64,000 nucleotides of DNA from an uncultured Winogradskyella sp. (GTDB lineage: Bacteria; Bacteroidota; Bacteroidia; Flavobacteriales; Flavobacteriaceae): positions 1,483,596 to 1,547,595 of the forward strand of contig NZ_CANMCZ010000001.1 in assembly GCF_947496485.1 (NCBI RefSeq). Direction: 5' to 3'. The translations under genes and the position numbers were made by a program. Positions 1-9,741 of this stretch are shown here, piece by piece. How positions within the stretch are numbered: the stretch's first letter is position 1; every line of letters starts with the position of its first letter. The notes beneath the pieces were generated by a model. The model saw nothing but the letters and a program-made list of their open reading frames with translations, did no database searches and had not been told where the DNA came from.

Positions 1-3000
1 TTCATTGGTTACGAATATTTTCACAGTACTACCAAATGGATATGGGCCAGCTTGGTAAACATCCACAGCTGTTGCTTGTAGCGTAGCAGTATCGAAATTA
101 TTAGAAATTTGAAGAGATGTCGCATCACCTAAACTAGTTACGTTAACATCTATAAAAAATTGGTCATTTTCACAATCCGCTACAACTGTGTAATCTGCTG
201 CGGGCAAAGTACAGGTTAATTCTTGGATATTTACTGTAAAGTCTAAAGTAACACCCCAAGCTCCATTATAACAAGGATCCGGTGTTGCTTGTCCAAAATC
301 AGCACTGCCAATACGCATTCTATGTTGTCCTAGAGGTGCCGTTGCAGGCATAACAAAAGAGGCATCTAATATATGAGGATTATTACCTCCAGCTGACTCT
401 CCTTGGAATACTATTTCTGAAGCGTCAAAAACTAAGTCGTCATTGAAATCTATCCAAATATTTGTACCATAAGTAAATGTATGGCCGAATTCTATTTCAA
501 CAGTTGTATTAATACCTTGAAAAACATTAACGACTGGTGTTGTTTGGTTTTCATAAGTTACATCACCCAAACTTGGAAAGTCCGTTACACCAATAGTAAC
601 ATTATTTACACCGTCACCATCATTACTACTTGGAATTGATTCACAATAGCCAGTAAAAAACTGAAAAGGACCAGCGAATGAACTCTCATCACCAGGACCA
701 CAAATAGCTTGAACATAGAACTCATAACTTGTGTCCGACATTAGACCAGTTAACACAAAAGGATTAGTTGTAACATTAGGTTCAATTGTTCCAGATCCTA
801 ATGCGAAACCTGCCTCACCGTATTGTATATTCCATGATGTTGAAGTTCCTGCTTCTGTCCAGCCTACTTCTGTAGATGTTAAGCTTAAATTTGTAGCTGT
901 TAAATCTGTTGGCTCAGCACATGTAGGTATATTTCTAACACGGAAGTTATCTACAAAGACATCATTATCTTCTGGATCATCAACTGTACCTTCAGACCCT
1001 AATATTCCAAATTGTACTATTTGTCCACTATATGCTGTTAAATCTACAACAGGATGCTCACCAGCAGGTGAAACGACAGATGTATTATCATAAGTTAATA
1101 GCGTAATCCATGTAGCTCCATTATCATTAGTCATTAGTAATTGTACAGTATCATCAGAACCTAGAGTCCCAGCAGTATCATCACTACCGAATTCCATTAT
1201 TCCAAAATCAAATTCTACCTGAAAAGGACCACCAGTTAAATCAAATAAAGGAGATATAATCCAATCACTTTTACTAGCTAACCAAAGGTTAATTTTATAT
1301 GCTCCATCATCTGTACCGATATTAAGAAACTCGTCTGCAGTCCATGAACCAGCACCTAAATCACCAGGGCCAGTCATTGCGTCACCACTATCAGCCTCAT
1401 CCCAACAATCAGGAGGAACTGTACCAGTAACTGTTGTGAAATTTTCTATGTAATCTGGTACAAAAACATCACACAATGTTATGAATGTAAATGGTCCAAC
1501 CCAATCGCTTAATTCACTTCCGCAATTAGCTTGTACATAATAGTCGTAACTTGTTATTGCAGCTAAGCTAGTTGCTGTGTATGGATTAGAAATATCACTG
1601 GCAGTTGGTGTTCCTGATGGTGTTGTTCCAGTGGTTACAATTTCAATATTCCATAAAGACACGGCTCCGTCTTGAGACCAACTAAGTTCAGCCGTATTTG
1701 ATGTTATCGCATTTGCCGTTAGCAAAGAAGGATTGAAACAACTTGGTGCTTCATCAAAAGTAACATCGTCAATTGCGATGTCATCATAAAAATCACCAGT
1801 TTCAGTCTCCGAGAATATAAATCTTACTTGCACATCGCCTGTAATTGTAAGTGTACTTATATCGATAACTTTTAACTCCCAACCTACTGTATTTGTATTG
1901 AAAGTACCCATGTTATTCCACGCAGCACCATCCCATACTTCAACATCTAAGTTACTATTGGCGTTACCTTCGTTATCACTTATTTCGTAAAAAGAAAGGG
2001 CTGGAGTAGTTAAGCCACTAACATCTACAAGCGGACTAGTTAATGTGCGAGGACCTTCATCACCAGATGAATCAGCCCAAGCGAAATAGTTGTTAGATGC
2101 TGTACTGCCAGTTATAGTTCCGTTATCTCCTATATGTTCACCCGCTCCGTCATTATCGAAAAACCAATCTTCTCCACCGCTCATAGACCAACATAATGGA
2201 ATCGCACCAGCATTTTCAAAGTCTTCTGAGTAAGGAGCTGTAAACGTAACACACTCAGTCGCAAAGATGAAAGGTCCAACCCATAAGCTAAGGTCATTAG
2301 TACCACAGTTAGATTGGTAGTACACATAATATGTTGTAGCAGGAGTAAGTCCTGTTAAAGTCGTATTTGGTGAACCAGTTACAGGCACGGCATTTTCTTG
2401 CTCTCCATTTCCTGGAGTAAAATCCATACCACTATTGTATTCTATATTCCATGCTGTTTCAGAATCACCTGCTGTCCAATCTAGAGTTGCATCTGTAGCT
2501 GTTACTCCTGATGATGTAATGCCAGAAGGCTCAATACATGTAGGAACTTCAAATAGTCTTATTGTAATATTTGACCAATCTGCGTCAGAGCCAGCCCAAC
2601 TTTGATTAAGAACTAAATCCATAAAACCATCTGTTGCTGGGTCATATAAGTCAGGTAGATTCCCTTCAAAAACAAGTGTAGTATTATTACCATTGGTTTG
2701 ACCACCTGATGTCGCTGGATCTATAGTAATTGAACCAGCAGTAGTTGTAATGGTAAGGTCTGCCTCACTAGAAAATGGATTTCCTCCTCCAGCTACCCAA
2801 TCAGCAGTAATAGAAAATGTATCATAAGAACCTGATGAGGATGCTGGTACACCAGCTGTGTTAGCTACATCGTTAAGATTAATAGTAACAGGTGCTCCTG
2901 CGGCTACATTGGTAGGACCTACAATCGGAGGGAAATCATATTGTGCGCTAGCTGTAAGGAAAAACCCTAGCATGATTAGAAATAGAGTAATCTTTTTCAT
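1..3000 (-). CDS. Large secreted multidomain FN3 / choice-of-anchor / GEVED protein, 3' part missing
   Basis: The frame is open from an ATG at 2998-3000 to the left edge, so 1000 residues are visible and the C-terminus is missing. Residues 1-20 form a signal peptide ending in TASAQ. After an N-terminal domain come three fibronectin-type-III-like modules (about residues 155-250, 421-510 and 693-785), each carrying a variant of the WNIEY/SYxxYVQxxCG signature. The first two are each followed by a jelly-roll choice-of-anchor (MAM-like) domain, with motifs such as YSEDFENAG and CW. A GEVED-like domain (IWIDFNDD) lies near residues 800-925. This architecture is typical of Bacteroidota type IX secretion cargo, so a C-terminal sorting domain is expected outside the window; that is inference. 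It probably acts at the cell surface as an adhesin or as a carrier of an enzymatic domain. No clear TAnnTTTG promoter is visible upstream. Confidence 0.85.
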   Translation of the reverse strand, partial: MKKITLFLIMLGFFLTASAQYDFPPIVGPTNVAAGAPVTINLNDVANTAGVPASSSGSYDTFSITADWVAGGGNPFSSEADLTITTTAGSITIDPATSGGQTNGNNTTLVFEGNLPDLYDPATDGFMDLVLNQSWAGSDADWSNITIRLFEVPTCIEPSGITSSGVTATDATLDWTAGDSETAWNIEYNSGMDFTPGNGEQENAVPVTGSPNTTLTGLTPATTYYVYYQSNCGTNDLSLWVGPFIFATECVTFTAPYSEDFENAGAIPLCWSMSGGEDWFFDNDGAGEHIGDNGTITGSTASNNYFAWADSSGDEGPRTLTSPLVDVSGLTTPALSFYEISDNEGNANSNLDVEVWDGAAWNNMGTFNTNTVGWELKVIDISTLTITGDVQVRFIFSETETGDFYDDIAIDDVTFDEAPSCFNPSLLTANAITSNTAELSWSQDGAVSLWNIEIVTTGTTPSGTPTASDISNPYTATSLAAITSYDYYVQANCGSELSDWVGPFTFITLCDVFVPDYIENFTTVTGTVPPDCWDEADSGDAMTGPGDLGAGSWTADEFLNIGTDDGAYKINLWLASKSDWIISPLFDLTGGPFQVEFDFGIMEFGSDDTAGTLGSDDTVQLLMTNDNGATWITLLTYDNTSVVSPAGEHPVVDLTAYSGQIVQFGILGSEGTVDDPEDNDVFVDNFRVRNIPTCAEPTDLTATNLSLTSTEVGWTEAGTSTSWNIQYGEAGFALGSGTIEPNVTTNPFVLTGLMSDTSYEFYVQAICGPGDESSFAGPFQFFTGYCESIPSSNDGDGVNNVTIGVTDFPSLGDVTYENQTTPVVNVFQGINTTVEIEFGHTFTYGTNIWIDFNDDLVFDASEIVFQGESAGGNNPHILDASFVMPATAPLGQHRMRIGSADFGQATPDPCYNGAWGVTLDFTVNIQELTCTLPAADYTVVADCENDQFFIDVNVTSLGDATSLQISNNFDTATLQATAVDVYQAGPYPFGSTVKIFVTNE

Positions 3001-3225
3001 TATTAATCGGTTTGTTAAAAATTATTTAATCTCCTTGTAATCATATGATTATAAAGAGGTTTTTTAATGCTCTAAAAAAAATGTGTTGTAATGTGCATTA
3101 GTAACGTTGGTTGGTCGTTTTTTTAATGCGAACTCGAATATATAAAAAATGACTATTAACAAGATATTAACAATACTATAATAGATTAACTACCGTATTA
3201 ATCGACAAAATGGTCTGAGTAGATT

Positions 3226-4179
3226 TTAAGAAGTTTTCAATTGAATATAAACAGGGAAATGATCACTATATCCTCCTTTATATTTCTTGCCTACATAGGT
3301 TCTAAAAGGTTGCCCTTTATACTTGCCATGATATTGGGTTAAAAATTTGGAATTAAAGACGTCTGCACTATGAAAATCTAAGTTAGAATTATTGGTGTCA
3401 AGAAAATTAGTAGAAAATAGAATCTGATCAAATAAATTCCATTGAAAATTGTGATTTAAACTCCCTTTATCTCTAGACCAAACCGTTTTAAAAGGGTTGT
3501 AAAGATTGCTTTCTTTTTCCATTAATAATATACTGTTACAATTAGGGTTATCGTTGAAATCTCCCATAACTATAATCTTAGCATCTTTCTCTTCAGTGTT
3601 TAGTTTATTGATAATGGAGTTAACTACATTAGCCGCTGCCAGCCTTTTGTATTCAGTTTCTTTTACACCCTCGCGTCTAGAAGACCAATGACTAACTATC
3701 ACATTTATGGTTTCTCCATTTAATTTGCCTTGTACTAAAAGAATATCTCTTGTGTAATCCTGATATCCTAATTCAGTTTGAAGGTAAACCGAGAAGGTTT
3801 CAGAATTTTCAACTTTAAATACATCACTTTTGTAGAGAAGAGCAACATCGACACCACGTTCATCAGAAGAATCATAATGCACATAGCTATAGCCTTCATT
3901 AATAAGATTTTTGCTTCGAACCAAGTCAGATACAACTTTACTGTTTTCAACTTCAGCTAAGCCAATTAATACAGGTGCTGTCTCTGTGTTTTCTTCTCCA
4001 ATTTTTGAAATTACAGTTCCTAGTTTCAGTAATTTATTTTGATAACGTTTTGGTGTCCAACGCTTTCTAGAGGTTGGTAAAAAATCATCATCATTAGTAA
4101 GAGGGTCATTTTCTATATCAAATAAGTTTTCGATATTATAAAATGCAATCGTAAAGGCATTATAGTCATTATTACTCAT
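3226..4179 (-). CDS. Endonuclease/exonuclease/phosphatase (EEP) family protein, no signal peptide
   Basis: This 317-residue protein belongs to the DNase I-like EEP fold. Visible family motifs are FYNIENLFD near the N-terminus (metal-binding Asn/Glu region), GLAEVEN (catalytic Glu), VSHWSSRR, MGDFNDNP (Asp/Asn of the active site) and the C-terminal GYSDHFPV motif with the Ser-Asp-His triad end. All the residues expected for a metal-dependent phosphodiesterase or phosphatase appear present. The start MSNNDYNAF has no signal peptide, so the enzyme should stay in the cytoplasm, unlike its secreted relative at about 55.5 kb. It is divergent from hflX with about 70 bp between the starts. Substrate (DNA, RNA or phospholipid) cannot be told from sequence. 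Confidence 0.85.
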   Translation of the reverse strand: MSNNDYNAFTIAFYNIENLFDIENDPLTNDDDFLPTSRKRWTPKRYQNKLLKLGTVISKIGEENTETAPVLIGLAEVENSKVVSDLVRSKNLINEGYSYVHYDSSDERGVDVALLYKSDVFKVENSETFSVYLQTELGYQDYTRDILLVQGKLNGETINVIVSHWSSRREGVKETEYKRLAAANVVNSIINKLNTEEKDAKIIVMGDFNDNPNCNSILLMEKESNLYNPFKTVWSRDKGSLNHNFQWNLFDQILFSTNFLDTNNSNLDFHSADVFNSKFLTQYHGKYKGQPFRTYVGKKYKGGYSDHFPVYIQLKTS

Positions 4180-4228
4180 GGCAATAAATATATGATTTTA
4201 AAACCTTATTCTAAATAATGCATTTGTT

Positions 4229-4236
4229 TAACTTTG
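4229..4236 (+). promoter_or_regulatory. Candidate -7 promoter element for hflX
   Basis: TAACTTTG matches the Bacteroidota -7 consensus TAnnTTTG and ends 15 bases before the hflX ATG, implying a very short 5' leader. No convincing TTG -33 box is seen at the usual spacing. It supports the downstream ATG over an earlier in-frame TTG. Confidence 0.5.
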
Positions 4237-4251
4237 CACTTTAATTACCTT

Positions 4252-5463
4252 ATGATAGAGAAAAAAGATATTGCATTAGAAAAAGTTGTTTTAATTGGTG
4301 TGATTACACAAGAACAAGATGAAGAAAAGTCTAAAGAGTATTTAGATGAATTAGAATTCTTGACCTACACAGCAGGTGGCGAAGTTATAAAACGTTACAC
4401 TCAAAAAATGGCCATGCCTAACCCAAAAACATTTATTGGTACTGGTAAGATGAATGATGTTATGGAGTTTGTAAAAGAAAATGAAGTCGGAACCGTAATT
4501 TTTGATGATGAATTATCACCTGCGCAAGAGCGTAACATAAGTAAAATTCTCAATTGCAAAATTCTGGATAGAACAAATCTTATTCTAGATATTTTTGCTC
4601 AGCGTGCACAAACAAGTTATGCAAGAACTCAGGTAGAACTTGCACAATGTGAATATTTATTACCTCGATTGAAAGGTATGTGGACACACCTCGAAAGACA
4701 AAAAGGTGGTATTGGTATGCGTGGACCAGGTGAAACAGAAATTGAGACTGATAGACGTATTGTACGTGATAAAATTTCATTGCTAAAAGCTAAGATTAAA
4801 ACCATTGATAAACAAATGGCAGTACAACGCGGTAATCGCGGCAAAATGGTACGCGTAGCGTTAGTAGGTTACACCAATGTTGGTAAATCTACTTTGATGA
4901 ATGTGATTAGTAAAAGCAAAGTATTTGCTGAAAACAAGCTTTTTGCAACATTAGATACTACTGTGAGAAAAGTGGTAATTGGAAATTTACCATTTTTAGT
5001 GAGCGATACTGTTGGGTTTATTAGGAAATTACCAACACAGTTGGTTGAATCTTTTAAAAGCACACTCGATGAGGTTAGAGAAGCTGACTTATTACTTCAT
5101 GTAGTCGATATATCACATTCTAATTTTGAAGAGCATATTGATTCTGTAAATCAGATTTTAGACGAAATAGATAGCAAGGATAAACCAACCATTATGGTTT
5201 TTAATAAGATTGATGCTTATAAAGCAGAACCTTTTGATGAAGATGATTTGGTAGAAGAGCGAACCAAAGCTAACTATACTATTGAAGAATGGGAAAAAAC
5301 TTGGATGGCAAGAGTAGGAGAAAATGCATTGTTCATTTCAGCATTAAACAAAGAGAACTTAGACGAATTTAGAAAACGTGTTTATAAAGAGGTTAGAGAA
5401 ATACATGTAACACGTTTTCCATACAATCATTTCTTATATCCAGACGTTGAAGATATAGAATAA
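4252..5463 (+). CDS. hflX: GTPase HflX
   Basis: HflX is a ribosome-associated GTPase that binds the 50S subunit and rescues stalled or stressed ribosomes. The N-terminal HflX domain (about residues 20-190) contains NPKTFIGTGKM and the conserved GGIGMRGPGETEIE loop. The G domain follows with G1 GYTNVGKST, G3 DTVGF, G4 NKID and G5 SALN. The length of 403 residues fits the family. An in-frame TTG lies 18 bases upstream, but the ATG giving MIEKKDIALEK is preferred because the promoter-like TAACTTTG overlaps the TTG. The downstream PBP gene starts 12 bases after the stop, so the two are probably co-transcribed. Confidence 0.95.
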   Translation: MIEKKDIALEKVVLIGVITQEQDEEKSKEYLDELEFLTYTAGGEVIKRYTQKMAMPNPKTFIGTGKMNDVMEFVKENEVGTVIFDDELSPAQERNISKILNCKILDRTNLILDIFAQRAQTSYARTQVELAQCEYLLPRLKGMWTHLERQKGGIGMRGPGETEIETDRRIVRDKISLLKAKIKTIDKQMAVQRGNRGKMVRVALVGYTNVGKSTLMNVISKSKVFAENKLFATLDTTVRKVVIGNLPFLVSDTVGFIRKLPTQLVESFKSTLDEVREADLLLHVVDISHSNFEEHIDSVNQILDEIDSKDKPTIMVFNKIDAYKAEPFDEDDLVEERTKANYTIEEWEKTWMARVGENALFISALNKENLDEFRKRVYKEVREIHVTRFPYNHFLYPDVEDIE

Positions 5464-5475
5464 TTAAGTCTACTT

Positions 5476-7746
5476 ATGGATTCTTACCAATCATGTTTTA
5501 AAGTATGGATTAAAAAAGCTTTAAAAAAGAAATGGATAAAATGGCCACTTCTTTTAATAACTACAGTCTTGTTATTTCTTATCGGGCTTTACTTCTGTAT
5601 ATACTTTGGCTTATTTGGAAAATTACCCACGATTGAAGACATAGGTTCTATTAAGCAAGAGGAAGCCACACAAATATTAGATAAGAATGAAAAGTTAATA
5701 GGTAAATATTATATCTATGACAGGCAACCTGTAAAGTTTGAAGATTTTCCACAACATCTTATAGACGCATTGGTTGCTACAGAAGATAGTAGATTCTATG
5801 AGCATGATGGTATAGATAATATAAGCTTAATCCGCGTTTTTGTAAAAAACTTGATTCTTCAGGATAAAACAGCAGGAGGTGGAAGCACAATTACACTTCA
5901 GCTGGCAAAAAATCTTTATGGAAGAAAAGATTATGAGGTATTTAGTATGCTAATCAATAAGTTTAAAGAGTCCATTATTGCTAAGCGAATTGAACAAGTT
6001 TATTCAAAAGACGAAATCATAACGCTGTACCTCAATACAGTTCCGTTTTCCGATAATACGTATGGTATTGAAAGTGCTTCCCTTAAATTTTTCAACAAAT
6101 CAGTAAGAGATATATCAATAAATGAAGCTGCAACTTTGGTTGGTACATTAAAAGCTAATACATACTATAACCCAAGAGTGCATTTAAAGCGAAGTGAGGA
6201 ACGACGAAATGTAGTATTGCATCAAATGGTTAACTACGATTATATTTCAGAAGACTCTTTGGAATATTACACAAAACAGAAGCTGAAATTAAACTATCAT
6301 TCTTTCAATCACGATGTCGGTTTAGCTCCTTATTTTAGAGAAGAGGTAAAAAAACAATTGTCAGCATTGCTAGATTCTATAAAATCCCCAGAAGGGGAAA
6401 CCTATAATCTTTATAAAGATGGTTTGGTAGTGCATACTACTTTAGATTATACCATGCAGCAATTAGCTGAGGAAGCTATGAAAGAGCATCTTACTAGATT
6501 GCAGAATGATTTTGAAACGTCTTATGGCAAAGATTCACCTTGGAATAAAAATTCAATGACACTAAAATCGGCCATAAATAATTTACCTGTAGTAAGAAGT
6601 TACAAAGAGCAGGGATTAACAGAGAAACAAATACTAGATTCATTACATATAAAGCGTAATGTTGAATTATTTGGTTGGAAAGGCAACACCATCAGAAATG
6701 TTTCAGTAATAGATAGTTTAAAACATTATTTAAAATTTCTAAATACAGGTATGTTATCTATAGATCCTTCAACAGGTGCAGTAAGAACCTACATTGGTGG
6801 TATAGATTACAGGTTCTTTAAATATGACCATGTTTCTCAAAGTGAGAGACAAGTTGGTTCAACTTTTAAACCCTTTGTATACACAGCAGCTATTGAAGAT
6901 GGATTAGATCCATGTTCATACTTTTCTATAAACAAAGTAACATACACAAATTATGGAGATTGGACACCAAGTAATTCTGGCAGTAAGGAAGATGACCCAT
7001 ATATTAATTATACTTTAGAAAATGCCCTAAGTAATTCTGTAAATACTATATCTGTAAAAGTTTTAGAAAAAGTCGGTATTCCTAAAGTTTTAGATCAGGT
7101 TAAAAAACTAGGCGTTTCTAAGTCTTTACCTAATAAACCCTCAATAGCGTTAGGAGTTTCAGAAATTAATTTAATGGAATTGACAGGCGCATATGCTAGT
7201 TATGTTAATAAGAGTAGAGCAGTAAAACCATTTTATATTACTAAGATAGAAGATAAATTCGGAAATGTAATTGCATCATTTGAACCCGAAGTTTCTAAAG
7301 AAAAAGCTTATAGTGATTATACAAGACAGATAATGTTAGAGATGATGAAATCTACTGTAAATAAAGGGACAGCATCAAGACTTAGAAATAAATATAGACT
7401 AAATAATGCTTTAGCAGGTAAAACAGGGACGACACAAAACAACAAAGATGGGTGGTTTGTGGCACTAACACCAAATTTAGTTACTATCACCTGGGTTGGT
7501 AATGATAATCATAGTATTGGTTTTAAATCTACGAACTTAGGTCAAGGTTCTAGTTCGGCTTTACCAATATTTGCTAAGTTTTATCAAAACCTAAATAAAG
7601 AAAGTCAATACGATGAAATTACCAGAGCTTCATTTGAAGCTTCTCCAAAAGAAGTTTTAGAAGATTTAGATTGTGAACCGACTAAACGAGACGGGTTTAT
7701 TAAGCGCCTATTTAAAAAGAAAAGCAAAAAGAAGAAGTTTAATTAG
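5476..7746 (+). CDS. Class A penicillin-binding protein (PBP1A-type transglycosylase/transpeptidase)
   Basis: A bifunctional murein synthase that polymerises lipid II and cross-links peptides in the periplasm. It has a short basic cytoplasmic tail, one transmembrane segment (about residues 24-46), a GT51 glycosyltransferase domain (ATEDSRFYEHDG with the catalytic Glu near residue 100, then GGSTITLQLAKN) and a transpeptidase domain with the SxxK nucleophile in GSTFKPF (near residue 460), an SNS motif near 519 and the KTGTT box near 648. The 756-residue length is normal. The C-terminus ends in a very Lys-rich tail (KRLFKKKSKKKKFN). It follows hflX closely and is terminated by a hairpin shared with the convergent DUF3078 gene. 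Confidence 0.95.
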   Translation: MDSYQSCFKVWIKKALKKKWIKWPLLLITTVLLFLIGLYFCIYFGLFGKLPTIEDIGSIKQEEATQILDKNEKLIGKYYIYDRQPVKFEDFPQHLIDALVATEDSRFYEHDGIDNISLIRVFVKNLILQDKTAGGGSTITLQLAKNLYGRKDYEVFSMLINKFKESIIAKRIEQVYSKDEIITLYLNTVPFSDNTYGIESASLKFFNKSVRDISINEAATLVGTLKANTYYNPRVHLKRSEERRNVVLHQMVNYDYISEDSLEYYTKQKLKLNYHSFNHDVGLAPYFREEVKKQLSALLDSIKSPEGETYNLYKDGLVVHTTLDYTMQQLAEEAMKEHLTRLQNDFETSYGKDSPWNKNSMTLKSAINNLPVVRSYKEQGLTEKQILDSLHIKRNVELFGWKGNTIRNVSVIDSLKHYLKFLNTGMLSIDPSTGAVRTYIGGIDYRFFKYDHVSQSERQVGSTFKPFVYTAAIEDGLDPCSYFSINKVTYTNYGDWTPSNSGSKEDDPYINYTLENALSNSVNTISVKVLEKVGIPKVLDQVKKLGVSKSLPNKPSIALGVSEINLMELTGAYASYVNKSRAVKPFYITKIEDKFGNVIASFEPEVSKEKAYSDYTRQIMLEMMKSTVNKGTASRLRNKYRLNNALAGKTGTTQNNKDGWFVALTPNLVTITWVGNDNHSIGFKSTNLGQGSSSALPIFAKFYQNLNKESQYDEITRASFEASPKEVLEDLDCEPTKRDGFIKRLFKKKSKKKKFN

Positions 7747-7749
7747 AAT

Positions 7750-7788
7750 AAAAAAAACCTGCCGAGATTTAATTCTCAACAGGCTTTT
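7750..7788. terminator. Bidirectional intrinsic terminator
   Basis: The arms CCTG-CC-GAG and CTC-AA-CAGG flank an 8-nt loop, with A-runs on the left and T-rich sequence on the right. It sits between two convergent genes and could serve both. Confidence 0.7.
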
Positions 7789-7813
7789 AAATATTTATAA
7801 TCTTTTTGCAGGC

Positions 7814-8722
7814 CTAGAAAGCGTAGCTTAAACCTAAAGTATAATAAGTTTGTATTTTATTGTCAGCATCTGCTAAATTTACACCTTGAAAGTTTGCAGC
7901 TTCTTGCTGATTACTTCTTAATGCAAAATCAAAACCAACACCAATCATTTTCCATAGAGTGTAGCTAAATGAGTTTGTCCACGTCCAGTTAGATAAGTCG
8001 CTAGATTTGTAACTCTGGAATGTGGAGAAATTAGTTTTAAAATTAACCGCACCAATAGATCTTGTGTAATCTGCTACAATTTTTGCACCAGCTGAAGAAT
8101 CGAAAGCTGCATCATTGTCAGCAAAAACAAAATTGTAGTTTAAAGGATGAATTACAACAATTAAATTTTCAAGTGGAGTCCAAGTTGCACCAATACCAAA
8201 ATCTAAAAAACCTGGGTCATTGAAATTATCTAGTAAAGTTGTTCTGTATTCTGCTAAAGCAGAAACAGCCCATTTGTCGCTTAATTTGTAACCGTAAAGT
8301 GATGATAAATTAAAGACATCTGTAGTAGGATTGAATTCATCACTATCTGTTGCTATATCTTTATTATCCAATTTTACCCAATTTAAGTTTGCTGTTAGAG
8401 AATTTCTCCAGAAATATTTTTCTTCTAGTTTATTGGCAAATGCATTAACTGTAATACCAATGTTTCCAGAAGCGTTATTTGGAGCTCCTTGAGCATACCA
8501 ATTGTTGAAGTTAGATAAGCTACCACCTATGGTGCCAAAAGCTCCGGTTCTCCAACCCGGTAAAGCATCTATCTGAGCTTGTATAGCATTTGCCTCTCCC
8601 TGAAACTTGTCCGCTTCAGCTTGTTTTTCAGCTTTTTGAGCTTCTAATTCTTCTTTAGTTTGAGAAAAACCGAACGTAATCGCAAACATTAAGAATGCCG
8701 ATAAAAGTAATTTTTTGTTCAT
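7814..8722 (-). CDS. DUF3078 family envelope protein
   Basis: This 302-residue protein has a signal peptide (MNKKLLLSAFLMFAITFGFSQ), a short charged helix rich in Lys/Glu/Gln (about residues 22-45, likely coiled coil), then a beta-rich domain with GWRTGAFGTIGGSLSNFNNW, NWVKLDNKD, VIHPLNYNFVF and a terminal aromatic (LGLSYAF) as in outer-membrane beta-barrels. It matches the DUF3078 family of Bacteroidota, whose function is unknown. An upstream in-frame start 90 bases earlier is rejected because the signal peptide begins at the chosen ATG and a promoter element lies between. It has its own promoter and is separate from the suf transcript. Confidence 0.85.
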   Translation of the reverse strand: MNKKLLLSAFLMFAITFGFSQTKEELEAQKAEKQAEADKFQGEANAIQAQIDALPGWRTGAFGTIGGSLSNFNNWYAQGAPNNASGNIGITVNAFANKLEEKYFWRNSLTANLNWVKLDNKDIATDSDEFNPTTDVFNLSSLYGYKLSDKWAVSALAEYRTTLLDNFNDPGFLDFGIGATWTPLENLIVVIHPLNYNFVFADNDAAFDSSAGAKIVADYTRSIGAVNFKTNFSTFQSYKSSDLSNWTWTNSFSYTLWKMIGVGFDFALRSNQQEAANFQGVNLADADNKIQTYYTLGLSYAF

Positions 8723-8763
8723 AATAAGTTTTAATTTAATAAATAGTAAATTGTTATTAAGTT

Positions 8764-8772
8764 GCAAATATA
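8764..8772 (-). promoter_or_regulatory. Candidate -7 element for the DUF3078 gene
   Basis: On the minus strand TATATTTGC is an exact match to TAnnTTTG, about 40 bases upstream of the gene's ATG. No clear -33 TTG is present. Confidence 0.55.
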
Positions 8773-8862
8773 AGTGTTTCTTAATTTTAGTGAAAGCCGT
8801 TAATGAATGCATTCACTCTTGTTTAGACAAGTAAATAAATTAAAAGTCACATTTTTAATGTA

Positions 8863-9369
8863 CTATCTTCTCTTAAAAAGGGGGACAGAAGAACAAGCTT
8901 CACCAAACATAATGGATTTTGCGATAGGTTTTAGTCTTTGAGAGAGTAGAACTAATGAGTTTGCTGGGACTGGTTTATTAGAGCAACCTTTAATGATAAC
9001 TGGGGAATCTTTATAAATCGCTAAATCTAATTCCGAAATAATTGATGCATAGATAATAGATTCTAATGTTTCTAACGAACCAATAATAGTTAATTTAGAA
9101 TAGGCTTGAAGCTCTAATGAAATTAACATGTAAGCCCAATCTGGCACAATGGCATCTGTAGAGCAGTGCAATGCAACATAACAATCTTGGTATTGTGACC
9201 AATCATGTTCTGTGACAGAAACTCTGAAGTCTTTTTCGCGAAGTACCAAATCTTCAAACAACCAGTCTTTTATATCAAAAAGAACACGCTTACCGCTTGG
9301 GTAATAGTCTTCTAAATCAATGACTTTTAGTTTACTATTGGCAACTCTATTGACTATTTCGTTATCCAT
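8863..9369 (-). CDS. DUF2480 family protein
   Basis: A 168-residue cytoplasmic protein without signal peptide or membrane segment. It begins MDNEIVNRVANSKLKVIDLEDYY and carries the family features LFDIKDWLFEDLVLREKDFR, CSTDAIVPDWAYMLI and a conserved C-terminal GCSNKPVP segment. DUF2480 proteins are widespread in Bacteroidota and often follow suf genes. Three Cys residues (in ALHCSTD, IKGCSNK and GEACSS) may bind metal, which is speculation. It is the last gene of the suf-oriented block, 44 bases after the MIP18-type gene. Function unknown. Confidence 0.8.
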   Translation of the reverse strand: MDNEIVNRVANSKLKVIDLEDYYPSGKRVLFDIKDWLFEDLVLREKDFRVSVTEHDWSQYQDCYVALHCSTDAIVPDWAYMLISLELQAYSKLTIIGSLETLESIIYASIISELDLAIYKDSPVIIKGCSNKPVPANSLVLLSQRLKPIAKSIMFGEACSSVPLFKRR

Positions 9370-9413
9370 TTTATTTCAAGGTTTGGAGTGAGTAATGCTA
9401 ACAGAGTACTAAT

Positions 9414-9740
9414 TTAAAGCATACCTAATTCTAGTTTTGCCTCTTCGCTCATCAAATCTTGAGTCCAAGGTGGATCAAAAGTAATTTCCACTTCAGCATC
9501 TTTTACTTCGTTAATAGATTTTACTTTTTCTTCTACCTCTAGTGGCAGCGTTTCTGCCACAGGACAGTTTGGTGTTGTTAATGTCATTAAGATTTTTACG
9601 TCATAGTCTTCGTTTACCATAACATCGTAAATTAATCCTAATTCGTAAATATCTACTGGAATTTCAGGGTCAAAAATGGTTTTTAAGACTCTTACTATTT
9701 TTTCGCCGAGTACGTTTGTATCTATAGTTGTATCACTCAT
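9414..9740 (-). CDS. MIP18/DUF59 family Fe-S assembly protein (SufT-like)
   Basis: This 108-residue protein matches the MIP18 (DUF59/PaaD-like) family used as accessory factors in Fe-S cluster assembly. Visible hallmarks are TIFDPEIPVDIYELGLIYD, TTPNCPVAETLP with the single conserved Cys, and the C-terminal DPPWTQDLMSEEA motif. It starts 1 base after sufE ends, so translation is probably coupled. Its position supports a role in SUF maturation, though its biochemical activity in this phylum is not established here. Confidence 0.9.
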   Translation of the reverse strand: MSDTTIDTNVLGEKIVRVLKTIFDPEIPVDIYELGLIYDVMVNEDYDVKILMTLTTPNCPVAETLPLEVEEKVKSINEVKDAEVEITFDPPWTQDLMSEEAKLELGML

Positions 9741-9741
9741 T

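Noticed and set aside
731-1093. Plus-strand open frame of 120 codons inside the 5' large secreted gene
   Set aside because: It is antisense to a strongly coding frame with clear FN3 domains and has no recognisable domain or start signal.
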